Below, piece by piece: positions 41,168 to 48,815 of a DNA stretch of 64,000 nt. The stretch covers positions 1 through 64,000 of the forward strand of contig NZ_JAMXQV010000009.1 in assembly GCF_024703995.1 (NCBI RefSeq), in the 5' to 3' direction. The notes under the pieces were generated by a model. That model searched no databases, was not told the DNA's origin, and saw only the letters and a list, made by a program, of their open reading frames with translations. Source of the stretch: Amycolatopsis iheyensis (GTDB taxonomy: Bacteria > Actinomycetota > Actinomycetes > Mycobacteriales > Pseudonocardiaceae). The first letter of the stretch is position 1; each line of letters begins with the position of its first letter. A program made the translations under genes and the position numbers.

Positions 41168-42028
41168 TCACCCCGATTCGGCGTCGAACCGGAGCCGGGA
41201 GGTGATCCGGTACCGGTCGCCCCGGTAGAACGACCGCGTCAGCTCCACCACCTGCCCCGTCGTGTCGCGGGTCAGGCGCTCGATGTGCAGGATCGGTGCG
41301 TACACCGCGATCTCCAGCAGCTCGGCCTGCTCCGGGTTCGTCACCGACGGCTCGATCGTCTGCACCGCGTCCTGCACCACGAGCCCGAACCGCTCGCGCA
41401 GCAGGCGGTAGAAGTTGCCCGACTCCAGGTCCGCCGGCGACAGGCCAGGGACCAGGGCGGCCGGCAGCGCCAGCCGTTCGATGGCGATCGGCTCGTCGTC
41501 GACGTGGCGGACCCGGGTGACCCGCAGCACCGGCGTCCCCGGCTCGCGTTCCAGCTCGGCCGCCAGTGCGCGGGGCGCGGGGGAGACCGCGAACGCCACC
41601 ACCCGGCTCGTCCAGTGCCCCTCCGCCGGCGGGACCGCGAGCCCGGTCGCGAGCTCTTGGGTCACCTTCTGCGGGCTCGTGAACGTCCCCCGGCCGCGCT
41701 GGCGCACCAGCAGCCCGGTGCGGGTCAGCTCGTCGATCGCCGCCCGGACGGTCGGGCGGGACACGCCCAGCTCCGCGGCCAGATCGCGTTCCGAGGCCAG
41801 CCCGGTGCCGGGCCCGGCGTTCTCGATCACCTTCAGCAGGTGCCGCCGGACGCGGTCGCGCTTCACCGTGGGCGGGCGGTCCGCCGGCTCGCCACCTTCT
41901 TTTCGGGGGTTCCGGGTGGCGGAGCCCCCGGCCTGGGGCGAAGCCCCGGATGGCCCAGCTTCTTTTCGGGGGCTCCGGGTGGCGGAGCCCCCGGCTTGGG
42001 GCGAAGCCCCGGAGGACACAGCGGTCAA
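41168..42028 (-). CDS. GntR-family regulator, HutC/DasR subfamily
   Basis: 286 residues from a TTG at 42028 overlapping the GH20 stop (TTGA); an internal GTG at 41866 would give 232. DNA-binding part: LASERDLAAELGVSRPTVRA followed by AIDELTRTGLLVRQRGRGTF. The UTRA ligand domain includes LRVTRVRHVDDEPIAIERLA and the closing SFYRGDRYRITSRLRF, as in DasR. DasR binds phosphorylated glucosamine or GlcNAc. The first 50 residues are only the translated double hairpin repeat (41896-42013), so the shorter start may be the functional one. Position at the end of a chitobiose-type uptake operon supports a DasR-like role. Confidence 0.85.
   Translation of the reverse strand: MTAVSSGASPQAGGSATRSPRKEAGPSGASPQAGGSATRNPRKEGGEPADRPPTVKRDRVRRHLLKVIENAGPGTGLASERDLAAELGVSRPTVRAAIDELTRTGLLVRQRGRGTFTSPQKVTQELATGLAVPPAEGHWTSRVVAFAVSPAPRALAAELEREPGTPVLRVTRVRHVDDEPIAIERLALPAALVPGLSPADLESGNFYRLLRERFGLVVQDAVQTIEPSVTNPEQAELLEIAVYAPILHIERLTRDTTGQVVELTRSFYRGDRYRITSRLRFDAESG
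41896..42013. repeat. Two 55-bp copies of a paired-hairpin repeat
   Basis: 41896-41950 and 41959-42013 differ at two bases. Each contains two hairpins: a GGGGG(T/C)TCCG arm paired with CGGAGCCCCC, and GGGGC-GAA-GCCCC. The period is 63 bp (21 codons), so the repeat reads through as protein in the GntR frame. Looks like a dispersed non-coding element that has been captured at the 5' end of the gene. Confidence 0.85.
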
Positions 42029-43542
42029 GGCATCGTCTTCCCGGGTACTCCGAGCGCGCCGGCGAACCGGACGCGCTCCTTGGGCAGGGCGTCGAGGGCA
42101 CGCAGCCGGGCGAGGTGACCGGCCAGGCGCTCCCGGAATTCAGCATAACGGCGGTCCGGCGGCGACCACGCGCGCTCGGCCAGCGCGCACAGCCGCGGGA
42201 ACGCCAGGTGCCGCACGTGGTCGGGGGTCGGCGCGTGCTCGGTCCACAGCTGGGCCTGCGTGCCCAGCACCCCGGGCCCGCTCCCGTCGGCGACCGGCAG
42301 GCCGCCGGCCAGCGGGTCGAAGCGGTAGACGTCCTCGAGCGTCGTCACGGGCTCGCGCGGGGGCTCGCCGGGCTCCTCGCTCTGCCGGTAGTCGAAATAG
42401 GTCGACGTGTGCGGCGCCATCACCACCTGGTGCCCCCGGGCCACGGCCAGCGCGCCGTGCGCGGCGTCGCGCCAGGCGGTGACGACCAGCTCCGGGGGCA
42501 GCCGGCCCGCCGCGTGGCCGGTCTCGTCCCAGCACACCGCCTGCCGGCCGAGGTCCGCGACGATCTCGTGCAGCCGGCCGAGGAACCACGGGTGCAGCTC
42601 GGCGGTGTCGCGCAGGCCGAGGCGGGCCGCTTGGTCCCGCGCGAGCGGGTTGTCCGCCCACTGCGTGGTCGGGCATTCGTCCCCGCCGATGTGCAGGTGG
42701 GGTGCCGGGAAGACGTCCGCGACCTGGGTGAGCACCTCGCGGCAGAAGGCGAACGCGCCGTCGTGGACGCCGAGGATGTCCGGGCTGATGCCCCACTCGG
42801 TCCACACCGGCAGCGCCGTGCCGGGCCGGTTGCCCAGCTCGGGGTAGGCGGCCAGGGCCGCGCGCACGTGCCCGGGCAGGTCGATCTCCGGCACGATCGC
42901 CACCCCGCGGTCGGCGGCGAACGCGACGAGCTCCCGCAGCTCGCGCTGGGTGTAGAAGCCGCCGTGGGGAACGCCGTCGAACACCCCGCTGCCGGCCGCG
43001 CCGACCATCGACTCGGCCCGCCACGCGCCGACCTCGGTCAGCCGGGGGCGGCCGTCGATCTCGACGCGCCAGCCCTGGTCGTCGGTCAGGTGCAGGTGCA
43101 GGACGTTGTACTTGTGCAGCGCCAGCAGGTCGACGAACTCGCGCAGGAACTCCGGTGGCAGGAAGTGCCGGGCGACGTCGAGCAGCACCCCGCGCCACGG
43201 CAGCCGAGGACTGTCGCGCACGTGCAGGCACGGCAGCCGCGGCGGGCCGTGCAGCGGCACCAGCTGCCGGATGGTCTGGACGCCGTTGCGCAGCCCCGCT
43301 TCGGTGGACGCCGTCAGGAGCGCGTCCGCGGGGCCGATGTCGAGCTCGTAGCCTTCGGGACCGTGCCCTGCCGCGAGGTCCAGGCGGATCGCGGGTCCAC
43401 TGTGGATCGACGGCCGGCGCAGGTAGCCGGCGAGGAGGCGGGCGGGCCGCTCGGCGCCGCGGGTCGCGAGCACGCGCAGCCCGCCGGCGGGCGCGAAGGA
43501 GCCGGCGCGGCGGGTCAGCCGCGCGGGGTGGGGGATGATCAT
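42025..43542 (-). CDS. Beta-N-acetylhexosaminidase, glycoside hydrolase family 20
   Basis: 505 residues. The N-terminal GH20b domain is followed by the barrel: WRGVLLDVARHFLPPEFLRE, KYNVLHLHLTDDQGWR and VAIVPEIDLPGH, with the catalytic Asp-Glu pair in LHIGGDECPT. It splits GlcNAc from chitobiose and longer chito-oligosaccharides. There is no signal peptide, so it acts inside the cell on imported sugar, like DasD of Streptomyces. The ATG at 43542 overlaps the permease stop (ATGA), and its stop overlaps the GntR start. Confidence 0.92.
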   Translation of the reverse strand: MIIPHPARLTRRAGSFAPAGGLRVLATRGAERPARLLAGYLRRPSIHSGPAIRLDLAAGHGPEGYELDIGPADALLTASTEAGLRNGVQTIRQLVPLHGPPRLPCLHVRDSPRLPWRGVLLDVARHFLPPEFLREFVDLLALHKYNVLHLHLTDDQGWRVEIDGRPRLTEVGAWRAESMVGAAGSGVFDGVPHGGFYTQRELRELVAFAADRGVAIVPEIDLPGHVRAALAAYPELGNRPGTALPVWTEWGISPDILGVHDGAFAFCREVLTQVADVFPAPHLHIGGDECPTTQWADNPLARDQAARLGLRDTAELHPWFLGRLHEIVADLGRQAVCWDETGHAAGRLPPELVVTAWRDAAHGALAVARGHQVVMAPHTSTYFDYRQSEEPGEPPREPVTTLEDVYRFDPLAGGLPVADGSGPGVLGTQAQLWTEHAPTPDHVRHLAFPRLCALAERAWSPPDRRYAEFRERLAGHLARLRALDALPKERVRFAGALGVPGKTMP

Positions 43543-44360
43543 CAGCCCTTCACCGCGCCCGCGGTCATGCCTTCGACCAGGTGGCGCTGCACGAGCGCGA
43601 AGAAGACGACGACGGGCAGTGCGAACAGCGTCGACGCGGCGATGAGCCCGCCGTAGTCGGTGCCCGCGCTGGTGCTGAACGACACCAGCCACACCGGCAG
43701 CGTGTAGCCCGAGCTGTCCTTCATGATCACGTAGGCGAACAGGAAGTCGTTCCACGCGGTGATGAACGCGAACACGCTGGTCGCGATCAGCCCGGGCAGC
43801 ACGAGCGGCAGCAGGACCGAACGCATGACGCGCCCGCGCGTCGCGCCGTCGACCATCGCCGCCTCCTCCAGTTCGACGGGGATCCCGTGCAGGAACCCGC
43901 GCAACGTCCAGATCGTGAACGGCAGCACCAGCGCCACGTAGGTCAGGACCAGCCCGAGGAGCGTGTCGAGCAGGTGCGCGCTCTTGAGCCCGAGGAACAG
44001 CGGGATGACCAGGGCGGGCACCGGCACCATCTGCAGCACCAGCACGCCGATGAGGAAGCTGCGGCGGCCGAAGAACCGGAAGCGGGTCAACGCCGTCGCG
44101 GCCAGGAAGGCGACCACGATGGACAGGGCCACGACGGCGACCACGACCACGGCGCTGTTCAGCAGGTCGTGGGCGAACCCGGGCTTGGCGAGCGCGTCGG
44201 CGAAGTTGTCCAGCGTGACGTCGACCGGCAGGAACTGCGGCGTGGGGCTGAGGATCTTGCCCGCGGGCTTGAACGCCGTGAGCACCATCCAGTACACCGG
44301 GAAGATCCACACGAGGCAGAAGAGGGTGGCGACCGCGTTGCGGCCGATCCGCCGGATCAC
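43542..44360 (-). CDS. ABC sugar transporter permease (DasC-like)
   Basis: 272 residues, six membrane helices. The EAA loop that contacts the ATPase is visible as LEEAAMVDGATRGRVMRSVL followed by LPLVLPGL. The start RNAVATLFCLVWIFPVYWMV and the segment TAWNDFLFAYVIM are typical of the second permease of CUT1 sugar importers. The GTG start overlaps the first permease (GTGA). No ATPase gene is present; CUT1 systems commonly share MsiK encoded elsewhere. Confidence 0.92.
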   Translation of the reverse strand: MIRRIGRNAVATLFCLVWIFPVYWMVLTAFKPAGKILSPTPQFLPVDVTLDNFADALAKPGFAHDLLNSAVVVVAVVALSIVVAFLAATALTRFRFFGRRSFLIGVLVLQMVPVPALVIPLFLGLKSAHLLDTLLGLVLTYVALVLPFTIWTLRGFLHGIPVELEEAAMVDGATRGRVMRSVLLPLVLPGLIATSVFAFITAWNDFLFAYVIMKDSSGYTLPVWLVSFSTSAGTDYGGLIAASTLFALPVVVFFALVQRHLVEGMTAGAVKG

Positions 44361-45298
44361 AGGTCCTCCCCGGAGCGGACCAGCCGGCGCACGTACACCG
44401 CGGTCATGGCGACCAGCAGCACGACCGAGACGACGGCGATCGCGCCGCCCTGGCCGAAGTCGTTGTGGCTGAAGGCACGGGTGAACGTCCAGATGCCCAG
44501 TGTCGTGGTGCCTTCGTTCGGGCCGCCCTGGGTGAGGATCCAGATCTGGTTGAACACGGTGAAGTCCCAGATCACCGACAGGATGGTGACCAGGCCGAGG
44601 ATCGGCTGCAGGAAGGGGAAGGTGATGGTGCGGTGCGCCCGCCACGCCCCGGCGCCGTCCAGCGCGGCGGCTTCGTAGTAGGAGCGCGGGATCTGCGAAA
44701 GGCCCGCGTACAGCGTGAGCGCGACGAACGGCACGGACTGCCAGACGACCAGCAGCCAGACGAGGGTGAACGCCGACGCGGGCGACGTCGTCCAGTCGTG
44801 CTGGGTCAGGTCGCCGAAGCCGAGCCGGGTGAGCAGCCAGTTGACGACGCCGTAGCCGGGCTGGAAGAGCCACTGCCAGACCAAAGTGGACGCGACGTTC
44901 GGCAGCGCCCAGGCCGCGATCAGGCACAGGGTGACCGCGGTGCGCATGCCGCGGCCCAGCTTCCGCAGCAGCAACGCGACACCGAAGCCGATCACGAGGG
45001 TGCCGAGCACCAGCGCCGCGCAGAACCCGACGCTGCGCGCGAGGACCGGGAGCAGCTGCGGGTCGCCGAGCACCGCGGAGTAGTTGTCCCAGCCGGCGAA
45101 GCTCGTCGTGCCGGTGAACAGCGACCGCAGGCCGTACTTCTGCGTCGAGATGACGACCAGGCGCACCAGCGGGTAACCCAGGACGAGTCCCAGCAGGACG
45201 GTCGCGGGCAGCAGCAGGCCGTACGGGAGCAGCGAGCGACGCCGGCGCGGCGTGAGGTGTCTCGGCGCGGCTTCGGGCGGCGCTTTCTCCAGCAACAC
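44357..45298 (-). CDS. ABC sugar transporter permease (DasB-like)
   Basis: 313 residues from the GTG at 45298, which has GAAGGAG upstream; the frame is open to 45361 but without a site. Six membrane helices; LLPATVLLGLVLGYPLVRLV opens helix 1 and SYYEAAALDGAGAWRAHRTI is the EAA loop. First permease of a CUT1 importer, between the binding protein and the second permease. The 71-base gap to the binding-protein stop is the only larger break in the operon. Confidence 0.9.
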   Translation of the reverse strand: MLLEKAPPEAAPRHLTPRRRRSLLPYGLLLPATVLLGLVLGYPLVRLVVISTQKYGLRSLFTGTTSFAGWDNYSAVLGDPQLLPVLARSVGFCAALVLGTLVIGFGVALLLRKLGRGMRTAVTLCLIAAWALPNVASTLVWQWLFQPGYGVVNWLLTRLGFGDLTQHDWTTSPASAFTLVWLLVVWQSVPFVALTLYAGLSQIPRSYYEAAALDGAGAWRAHRTITFPFLQPILGLVTILSVIWDFTVFNQIWILTQGGPNEGTTTLGIWTFTRAFSHNDFGQGGAIAVVSVVLLVAMTAVYVRRLVRSGEDL

Positions 45299-45369
45299 GA
45301 GGACTCCTTCGCGGGAAAGGGGCGGGGCGGCCCGGTTGGGGACGGCAGTCGGCCGGGCCACCCCGCCGG

Positions 45370-46644
45370 TCAGCGGGCGTTCAGCGCCTCGGTCAGGTGA
45401 GCGTCGAAGTCCTTGGCGGCGTCGGCGATCGAGCGGCGCCCGGTGGCGATGTCGGCGAAGAAGGTGTTGATCGACTTGTCACTCTCGATGGTCGCCCAGC
45501 CGGGGGCCGCCGGGGTCGCGACGCTCGTTTTGGCGGCGGTGGCGAAGGCGGCGTTGAGCGGTGGGAGGGTGGGCGTGATCTGGTCGATCAGCTCGGTGGA
45601 GATCGGGGTCCAGCCGTCGATGCCGACGATCGCGTCGCGCTGCACGGCCGGGTCGGTCGCCGCCTTGAGGTAGGCGAGGGCGAGGTCCTGGTTGCGGCTC
45701 TTGGCGGCGACGGCGAGGTCCGACCCGCCGAGGAAGACCGGCTGCGTCTTCCCGGCGGTGGCACTGGGGAAGGGGAAGGTGCCCAGGTGGTCCTTCAGCT
45801 CCGGCTTGTTCTTGACGACGGTGTTGACGCTCGTGTCGAGGATCGCGCCCGCGCCGCCGGCGGAGAAGATCGCGGCCTGGTCGGGCGCCTTGGTGTCGAC
45901 GTTGCGGGACGCGGCCGAGGAGTAGGTGTTCTGGAAGTCCTTCCAGGCCTGCAGACCCTTCTGTGCCTCGGGGCTTTCGAGGGCGCCGGTCCACTTCCCG
46001 TCCTTCTGCGTGGCGAGCTGCCCGCCGGCGTCCCAGACGAACTGCAGCGCGCCGTACCAGTACTTGCCGGGGAAGTGGAACGCGGAGTAGTCCGCCGCCG
46101 GGTGCTTGGCCTTGATCTTGTCGAGGTCCTGGGTGAGCTCCTGGAACGTCTTGGGTGGCGCGGTGATCCCGGCGTCGGCCCAGACCCGCTTGTCGTAGAT
46201 GACCGCGCGGTTGCCGGCGAACAGGGGCGTGCCGTAGAGGTTTCCGTCCACAGTGGCCGGACCGGCGAGGCCGGGCAGCCAGGTGTGCCCGCCGGAGAGC
46301 TCGTCGCGGTGCGGGGTGAGGTCGGTCAGCGCGCCGTTGGCGGCGAAGAGCGGGACGTCGGTGTTGCCGATCTCGATGACGTCGGGGGTGTTGTCCTGGG
46401 CCAGCGCCGTGCTGATCTTCGTGTTGATGTTGTCCCATTCCTGGATCTGCACGGTGACCTTGGCGCCGGTGGCCTTCTCGAAAGCGGCGTTGATCGCCGC
46501 GGTGGCCTTGTCGGACAGGTCGCCGTTCATCAGCCAGACGGTCAGCTGCCCACCCCGGGCGGCGGGGGCGGGGGTGTCGGTGCCACAGGCATTGGCGGTC
46601 ACGGCGGCGACCGCCAGCACGGCGGCGAGGGTGCGTCTGCGCAC
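45370..46644 (-). CDS. Extracellular solute-binding lipoprotein (DasA-like)
   Basis: 424 residues. Signal peptide RRRTLAAVLAVAAVTANAC with a lipobox-like cysteine, then the mature protein starting GTDTPAPA. Family 1 sugar-binding pattern: LTVWLMNGDLSDKATAAINA, NTPDVIEIGNTDVPLFAANG, WAGNR-like GTPLFAGNRAVIYDKRVWAD and IVGIDGWTPI. With its GH20 and DasR-like neighbours it most likely binds chitobiose or related GlcNAc oligomers. The GTG at 46644 has AGGAG upstream; the longer frame is the translated repeat at 46691. Confidence 0.9.
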   Translation of the reverse strand: MRRRTLAAVLAVAAVTANACGTDTPAPAARGGQLTVWLMNGDLSDKATAAINAAFEKATGAKVTVQIQEWDNINTKISTALAQDNTPDVIEIGNTDVPLFAANGALTDLTPHRDELSGGHTWLPGLAGPATVDGNLYGTPLFAGNRAVIYDKRVWADAGITAPPKTFQELTQDLDKIKAKHPAADYSAFHFPGKYWYGALQFVWDAGGQLATQKDGKWTGALESPEAQKGLQAWKDFQNTYSSAASRNVDTKAPDQAAIFSAGGAGAILDTSVNTVVKNKPELKDHLGTFPFPSATAGKTQPVFLGGSDLAVAAKSRNQDLALAYLKAATDPAVQRDAIVGIDGWTPISTELIDQITPTLPPLNAAFATAAKTSVATPAAPGWATIESDKSINTFFADIATGRRSIADAAKDFDAHLTEALNAR

Positions 46645-46690
46645 GGGAACTCCTGGAAAGGGCGGCGGAAGTAGTGGGGGAGGGCGACGA

Positions 46691-46775
46691 GCGCCCCAAT
46701 GTGGCGTTGGGTGCGTTGGGCGCACCCAATGTGGCGTTGGGTGCGTTGGATGCACCCAATGTGGCGTTGGGGCGC
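46691..46775. repeat. Palindromic repeat element, locus A (three 30-bp units)
   Basis: Begins GCGCCCCAATGTGGCG and ends TTGGGGCGC, with exactly 30-bp spaced copies of CCAATGTGGCGTTGGG and GTGCGTTGG in between. Overlapping hairpins alternate: CACCCAA(N7)TTGGGTG and GGGTGCG(N5)CGCACCC. It lies between the GH16 and binding-protein genes. The same borders recur at 62640-62776. Confidence 0.88.
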
Positions 46776-46833
46776 TTGGGGCGGCCGCGGCCCGGGCTGG
46801 TCCCTGTGCGCCCGGGCCGCGACCAGGTCGCGA

Positions 46834-48006
46834 TCAGCAGTGGCCGAGGTCGGCCCACTGCGCGGTGAGGCCCGGCTCGGAGCCCTGGGTCCACCAGTTC
46901 GCCTGCCAGAGGTGGGCGTTGTGCTTCACCCGCTGGCCGGCCAGGTACACCGTGCCCCAGTCCCATTCGGCCGCGGTCGAGCAGTTCGCGGGCTGGGTCG
47001 GCGTGGTGGGCGTGGTCGGGGTCGTGGGCGTGGTCGGCTTGGTGGTCGTCGTCGGGGTGGTCGGCGTCGTGCAGCCGCTCACCGTGTCCACATGGGACGT
47101 TCCGGCGGTGCGGTACTGACCCGCGCGAGCGACCGCGTCGGAGGGCGAGACCACCTGGTTGCCCGCGTAGTACGTCCAGTCCACCTGCTCGGTGTAGACG
47201 CTGGTGCCGCTCGTGTGCCCGGCGGTGTCGATGAACCACATGTTGTAGTTGATCGACATCGGCGTGCGCGGGTAGACCGGGTTGCCCTGGGCGTCGGTCG
47301 TGTGGTCGGCGGTCTGGACACCGTCGATGAAGTACTTCACGTGCCCGCCCGACACCTGCGTGACGATGTCGTGCCAGCCCGCGAAGCTGCGGTTCTGCGC
47401 GGTGGAGGTGCGCAGCCCGTCCCACGTCGGGTTGTTCCAGTAGGTGTACCAGCTGGTCTGGTAGTCGGCCGTCGGGCCGCCCCAGCCGCCGTTGGGCAGG
47501 TACTCCGAGAAGTCCAGCTCGCTGTAGAGCGGGTCGCGGTCGTACCGCAGCGGCGAGATCGTGAAGTACGTTTCGTTGACGTGGTCGCCGTCGGTGCCGC
47601 TGTCGGGTGCGTCGGTGAAGCGGACGCGGCTGGCGTACGTGCCGTCGAAGAACCGCAGCTGGTTCTGGTACATCTCGGAGTGCGTCGTGCCGGCCGCGCT
47701 GCCGTCGGTGCCGGCGGCCAGCTGCGCGACGCGCTCGCCGTTCACTGTCGGGAAGGTGACGTTGCTGGTCAGCCAGCGCGCGCCGGGCACGCCGGGACTG
47801 CCGACGTCGTTGCGGGTGGTCCAGCCGGCGCCGCTGAACGCGGAGTCGGTCGGCGAGGCGTAGTGGAAGTCGTCGAACAGCACCCCGCAGTCGGCGGCGG
47901 CGGCCGTGGAGGTCGCGGCCGCCCCACCCGAGAGGATCAGGGCCGTCGCGGCCACGGTCGCGACACTGGTGAGGACTGCGGTGGTGGTCCGGGTTCTGCG
48001 GGACAT
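46834..48006 (-). CDS. Secreted glycoside hydrolase family 16 enzyme with CBM5/12
   Basis: 390 residues. Signal peptide (RTTTAVLTSVATVAATALIL, cleavage near AAA-DC). The catalytic GH16 motif ExDxxE is in LYSELDFSEYLP. The product folds as a beta-sandwich typical of endo-beta-glucanases. A Thr/Pro linker of about 25 residues follows, then a chitin/cellulose-binding CBM5/12 module: EWDWGTVYLAGQRVKHNAHL, WQANWWTQGSEPG. It probably attacks fungal wall or other beta-glucans while attached to chitin. The ATG at 48006 has AGGAGG-like sequence upstream, and a DasR-type site lies 33 bases before it. Confidence 0.88.
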   Translation of the reverse strand: MSRRTRTTTAVLTSVATVAATALILSGGAAATSTAAAADCGVLFDDFHYASPTDSAFSGAGWTTRNDVGSPGVPGARWLTSNVTFPTVNGERVAQLAAGTDGSAAGTTHSEMYQNQLRFFDGTYASRVRFTDAPDSGTDGDHVNETYFTISPLRYDRDPLYSELDFSEYLPNGGWGGPTADYQTSWYTYWNNPTWDGLRTSTAQNRSFAGWHDIVTQVSGGHVKYFIDGVQTADHTTDAQGNPVYPRTPMSINYNMWFIDTAGHTSGTSVYTEQVDWTYYAGNQVVSPSDAVARAGQYRTAGTSHVDTVSGCTTPTTPTTTTKPTTPTTPTTPTTPTQPANCSTAAEWDWGTVYLAGQRVKHNAHLWQANWWTQGSEPGLTAQWADLGHC

Positions 48007-48038
48007 GGGTCTCCTCCTGAGGATGGCCGTCCGCTCTG

Positions 48039-48054
48039 ATTGGTCTAGACGAAT
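48039..48054 (-). promoter_or_regulatory. DasR response element (dre)-like site
   Basis: ATTGGTCTAGACGAAT, inside a 22-bp palindrome (48036-48057) with one mismatched pair. The Streptomyces dre consensus as I recall it is AGTGGTCTAGACCACT. It is 33 bases upstream of the GH16 start, and no other such site was found before the downstream das genes, so it may govern the whole set. Confidence 0.7.
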
Positions 48055-48057
48055 CAG

Positions 48058-48382
48058 TGGCGAGGACTTTCCTCCTGACCATTGGTAAAGTCAAGACGGC
48101 GATGAAACTTACCTTTGGTAATTTCTGTTGGCCGCGGTTGAACACCTGCCGGTTCGGGGGTAGGCCGTGTTGGTGGCGTGGGCCGGTGCGGCGAGGACGA
48201 CGGGTTCGAGGCGACCCGCCACCTGGGAGCTGTACCTCGCGCTGGCGGCGGCGTGGACCGCGATGGCGATCACCAACGAGGACACCGCCGCGCGCACCGA
48301 AGACTCCGACCGGACGGAGCTGTTCCGGAGGCGCGCGGCCCGGGCGCGCGACCACGCTTCCGTGAACTGCCCCCGGTGGCGG
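48058..48382. other. Intergenic stretch without a convincing gene
   Basis: Between the dre-like site and the ECF42 promoter. It holds a perfect palindrome TTACCTTTGGTAA (48109-48121) and a related ATTGGTAAAG at 48081, possibly a second sugar-regulator site. Short open frames cross it on both strands (48167-48589 + and 48109-48411 -) but lack ribosome sites and family resemblance. Confidence 0.5.
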
Positions 48383-48409
48383 TGTCGAGTTACCGTCGTC
48401 CCGTTCGTC
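48383..48409 (+). promoter_or_regulatory. ECF42-type promoter
   Basis: TGTCGA (48383-48388), 17 bases, CGTC (48406-48409), about 35 bases before the DGPF gene. It matches the ECF42 promoter reported for Streptomyces venezuelae as I recall it (TGTCGA and CGA/TC), which predicts autoregulation of this operon. Confidence 0.72.
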
Positions 48410-48443
48410 ATCCCCGTTGACGACGCCGGACGAAGGAGCCCCC

Positions 48444-48815
48444 GTGCTGTACATGCTGCTGATCTACAACTGCGAGCGGCCGGAGCCGGGCGACGCGGGG
48501 TTCGAGGAGGCGCTGACCGCCGTCAACGCCTTCGCCGACGAATGCCGGCGTCGCGGAGTCTTCGTCTCGGGGCACCCGCTGCAGGGTGAGCACACCGCCA
48601 CGACCGTGACCGTGCAGGAGGGCCGCACGCTCATCACCGACGGGCCGTTCGCCGAGACCCACGAGCACCTCGGCGGGGTCTACGTGTTCGACTGCCGCGA
48701 CCTCGACGAGGCCCTGGAGCTGGCCGCACTCTGCCCGATGGCCGCGCAGGGCTCGATCGAGGTGCGCCCGGTCGCCGGCGTGCCCGGGCTGGACCACCGG
48801 GCCGCCCGTGGCTGA
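48444..48815 (+). CDS. YCII-related DGPF-domain protein (ECF42 partner)
   Basis: 123 residues. Contains the eponymous TLITDGPFAETHEHLGGVYV, with YMLLIYNCERPEPGD at the start and CRDLDEALELAALCPMAAQG in the middle; HPLQGEHTATTV is conserved too. DGPF proteins are the regular neighbours and targets of ECF42 sigma factors, with no known activity. The GTG at 48444 has AAGGAG upstream; the ATG at 48453 is possible. It overlaps the sigma gene by eight bases. Confidence 0.9.
   Translation: MLYMLLIYNCERPEPGDAGFEEALTAVNAFADECRRRGVFVSGHPLQGEHTATTVTVQEGRTLITDGPFAETHEHLGGVYVFDCRDLDEALELAALCPMAAQGSIEVRPVAGVPGLDHRAARG

Noticed and set aside
41896..42013. Coding function for the repeated GASPQAGGSATR segment
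   Set aside because: It is explained by the paired-hairpin DNA repeat; the DNA-binding domain begins after the internal GTG at 41866.
46691..46775. CRISPR-like array with 30-bp spacing
   Set aside because: The units have no unique spacers between them, only three copies occur, and no cas gene is near.
45479..48454. A 991-codon open frame on the minus strand
   Set aside because: Arg/Pro/His-rich composition and full overlap with GH16 and the binding protein in their proper frames; a product of high G+C content.
48167..48589. Possible small protein on the + strand
   Set aside because: No ribosome site, overlaps the ECF42 promoter and the DGPF gene, and shows no family features.
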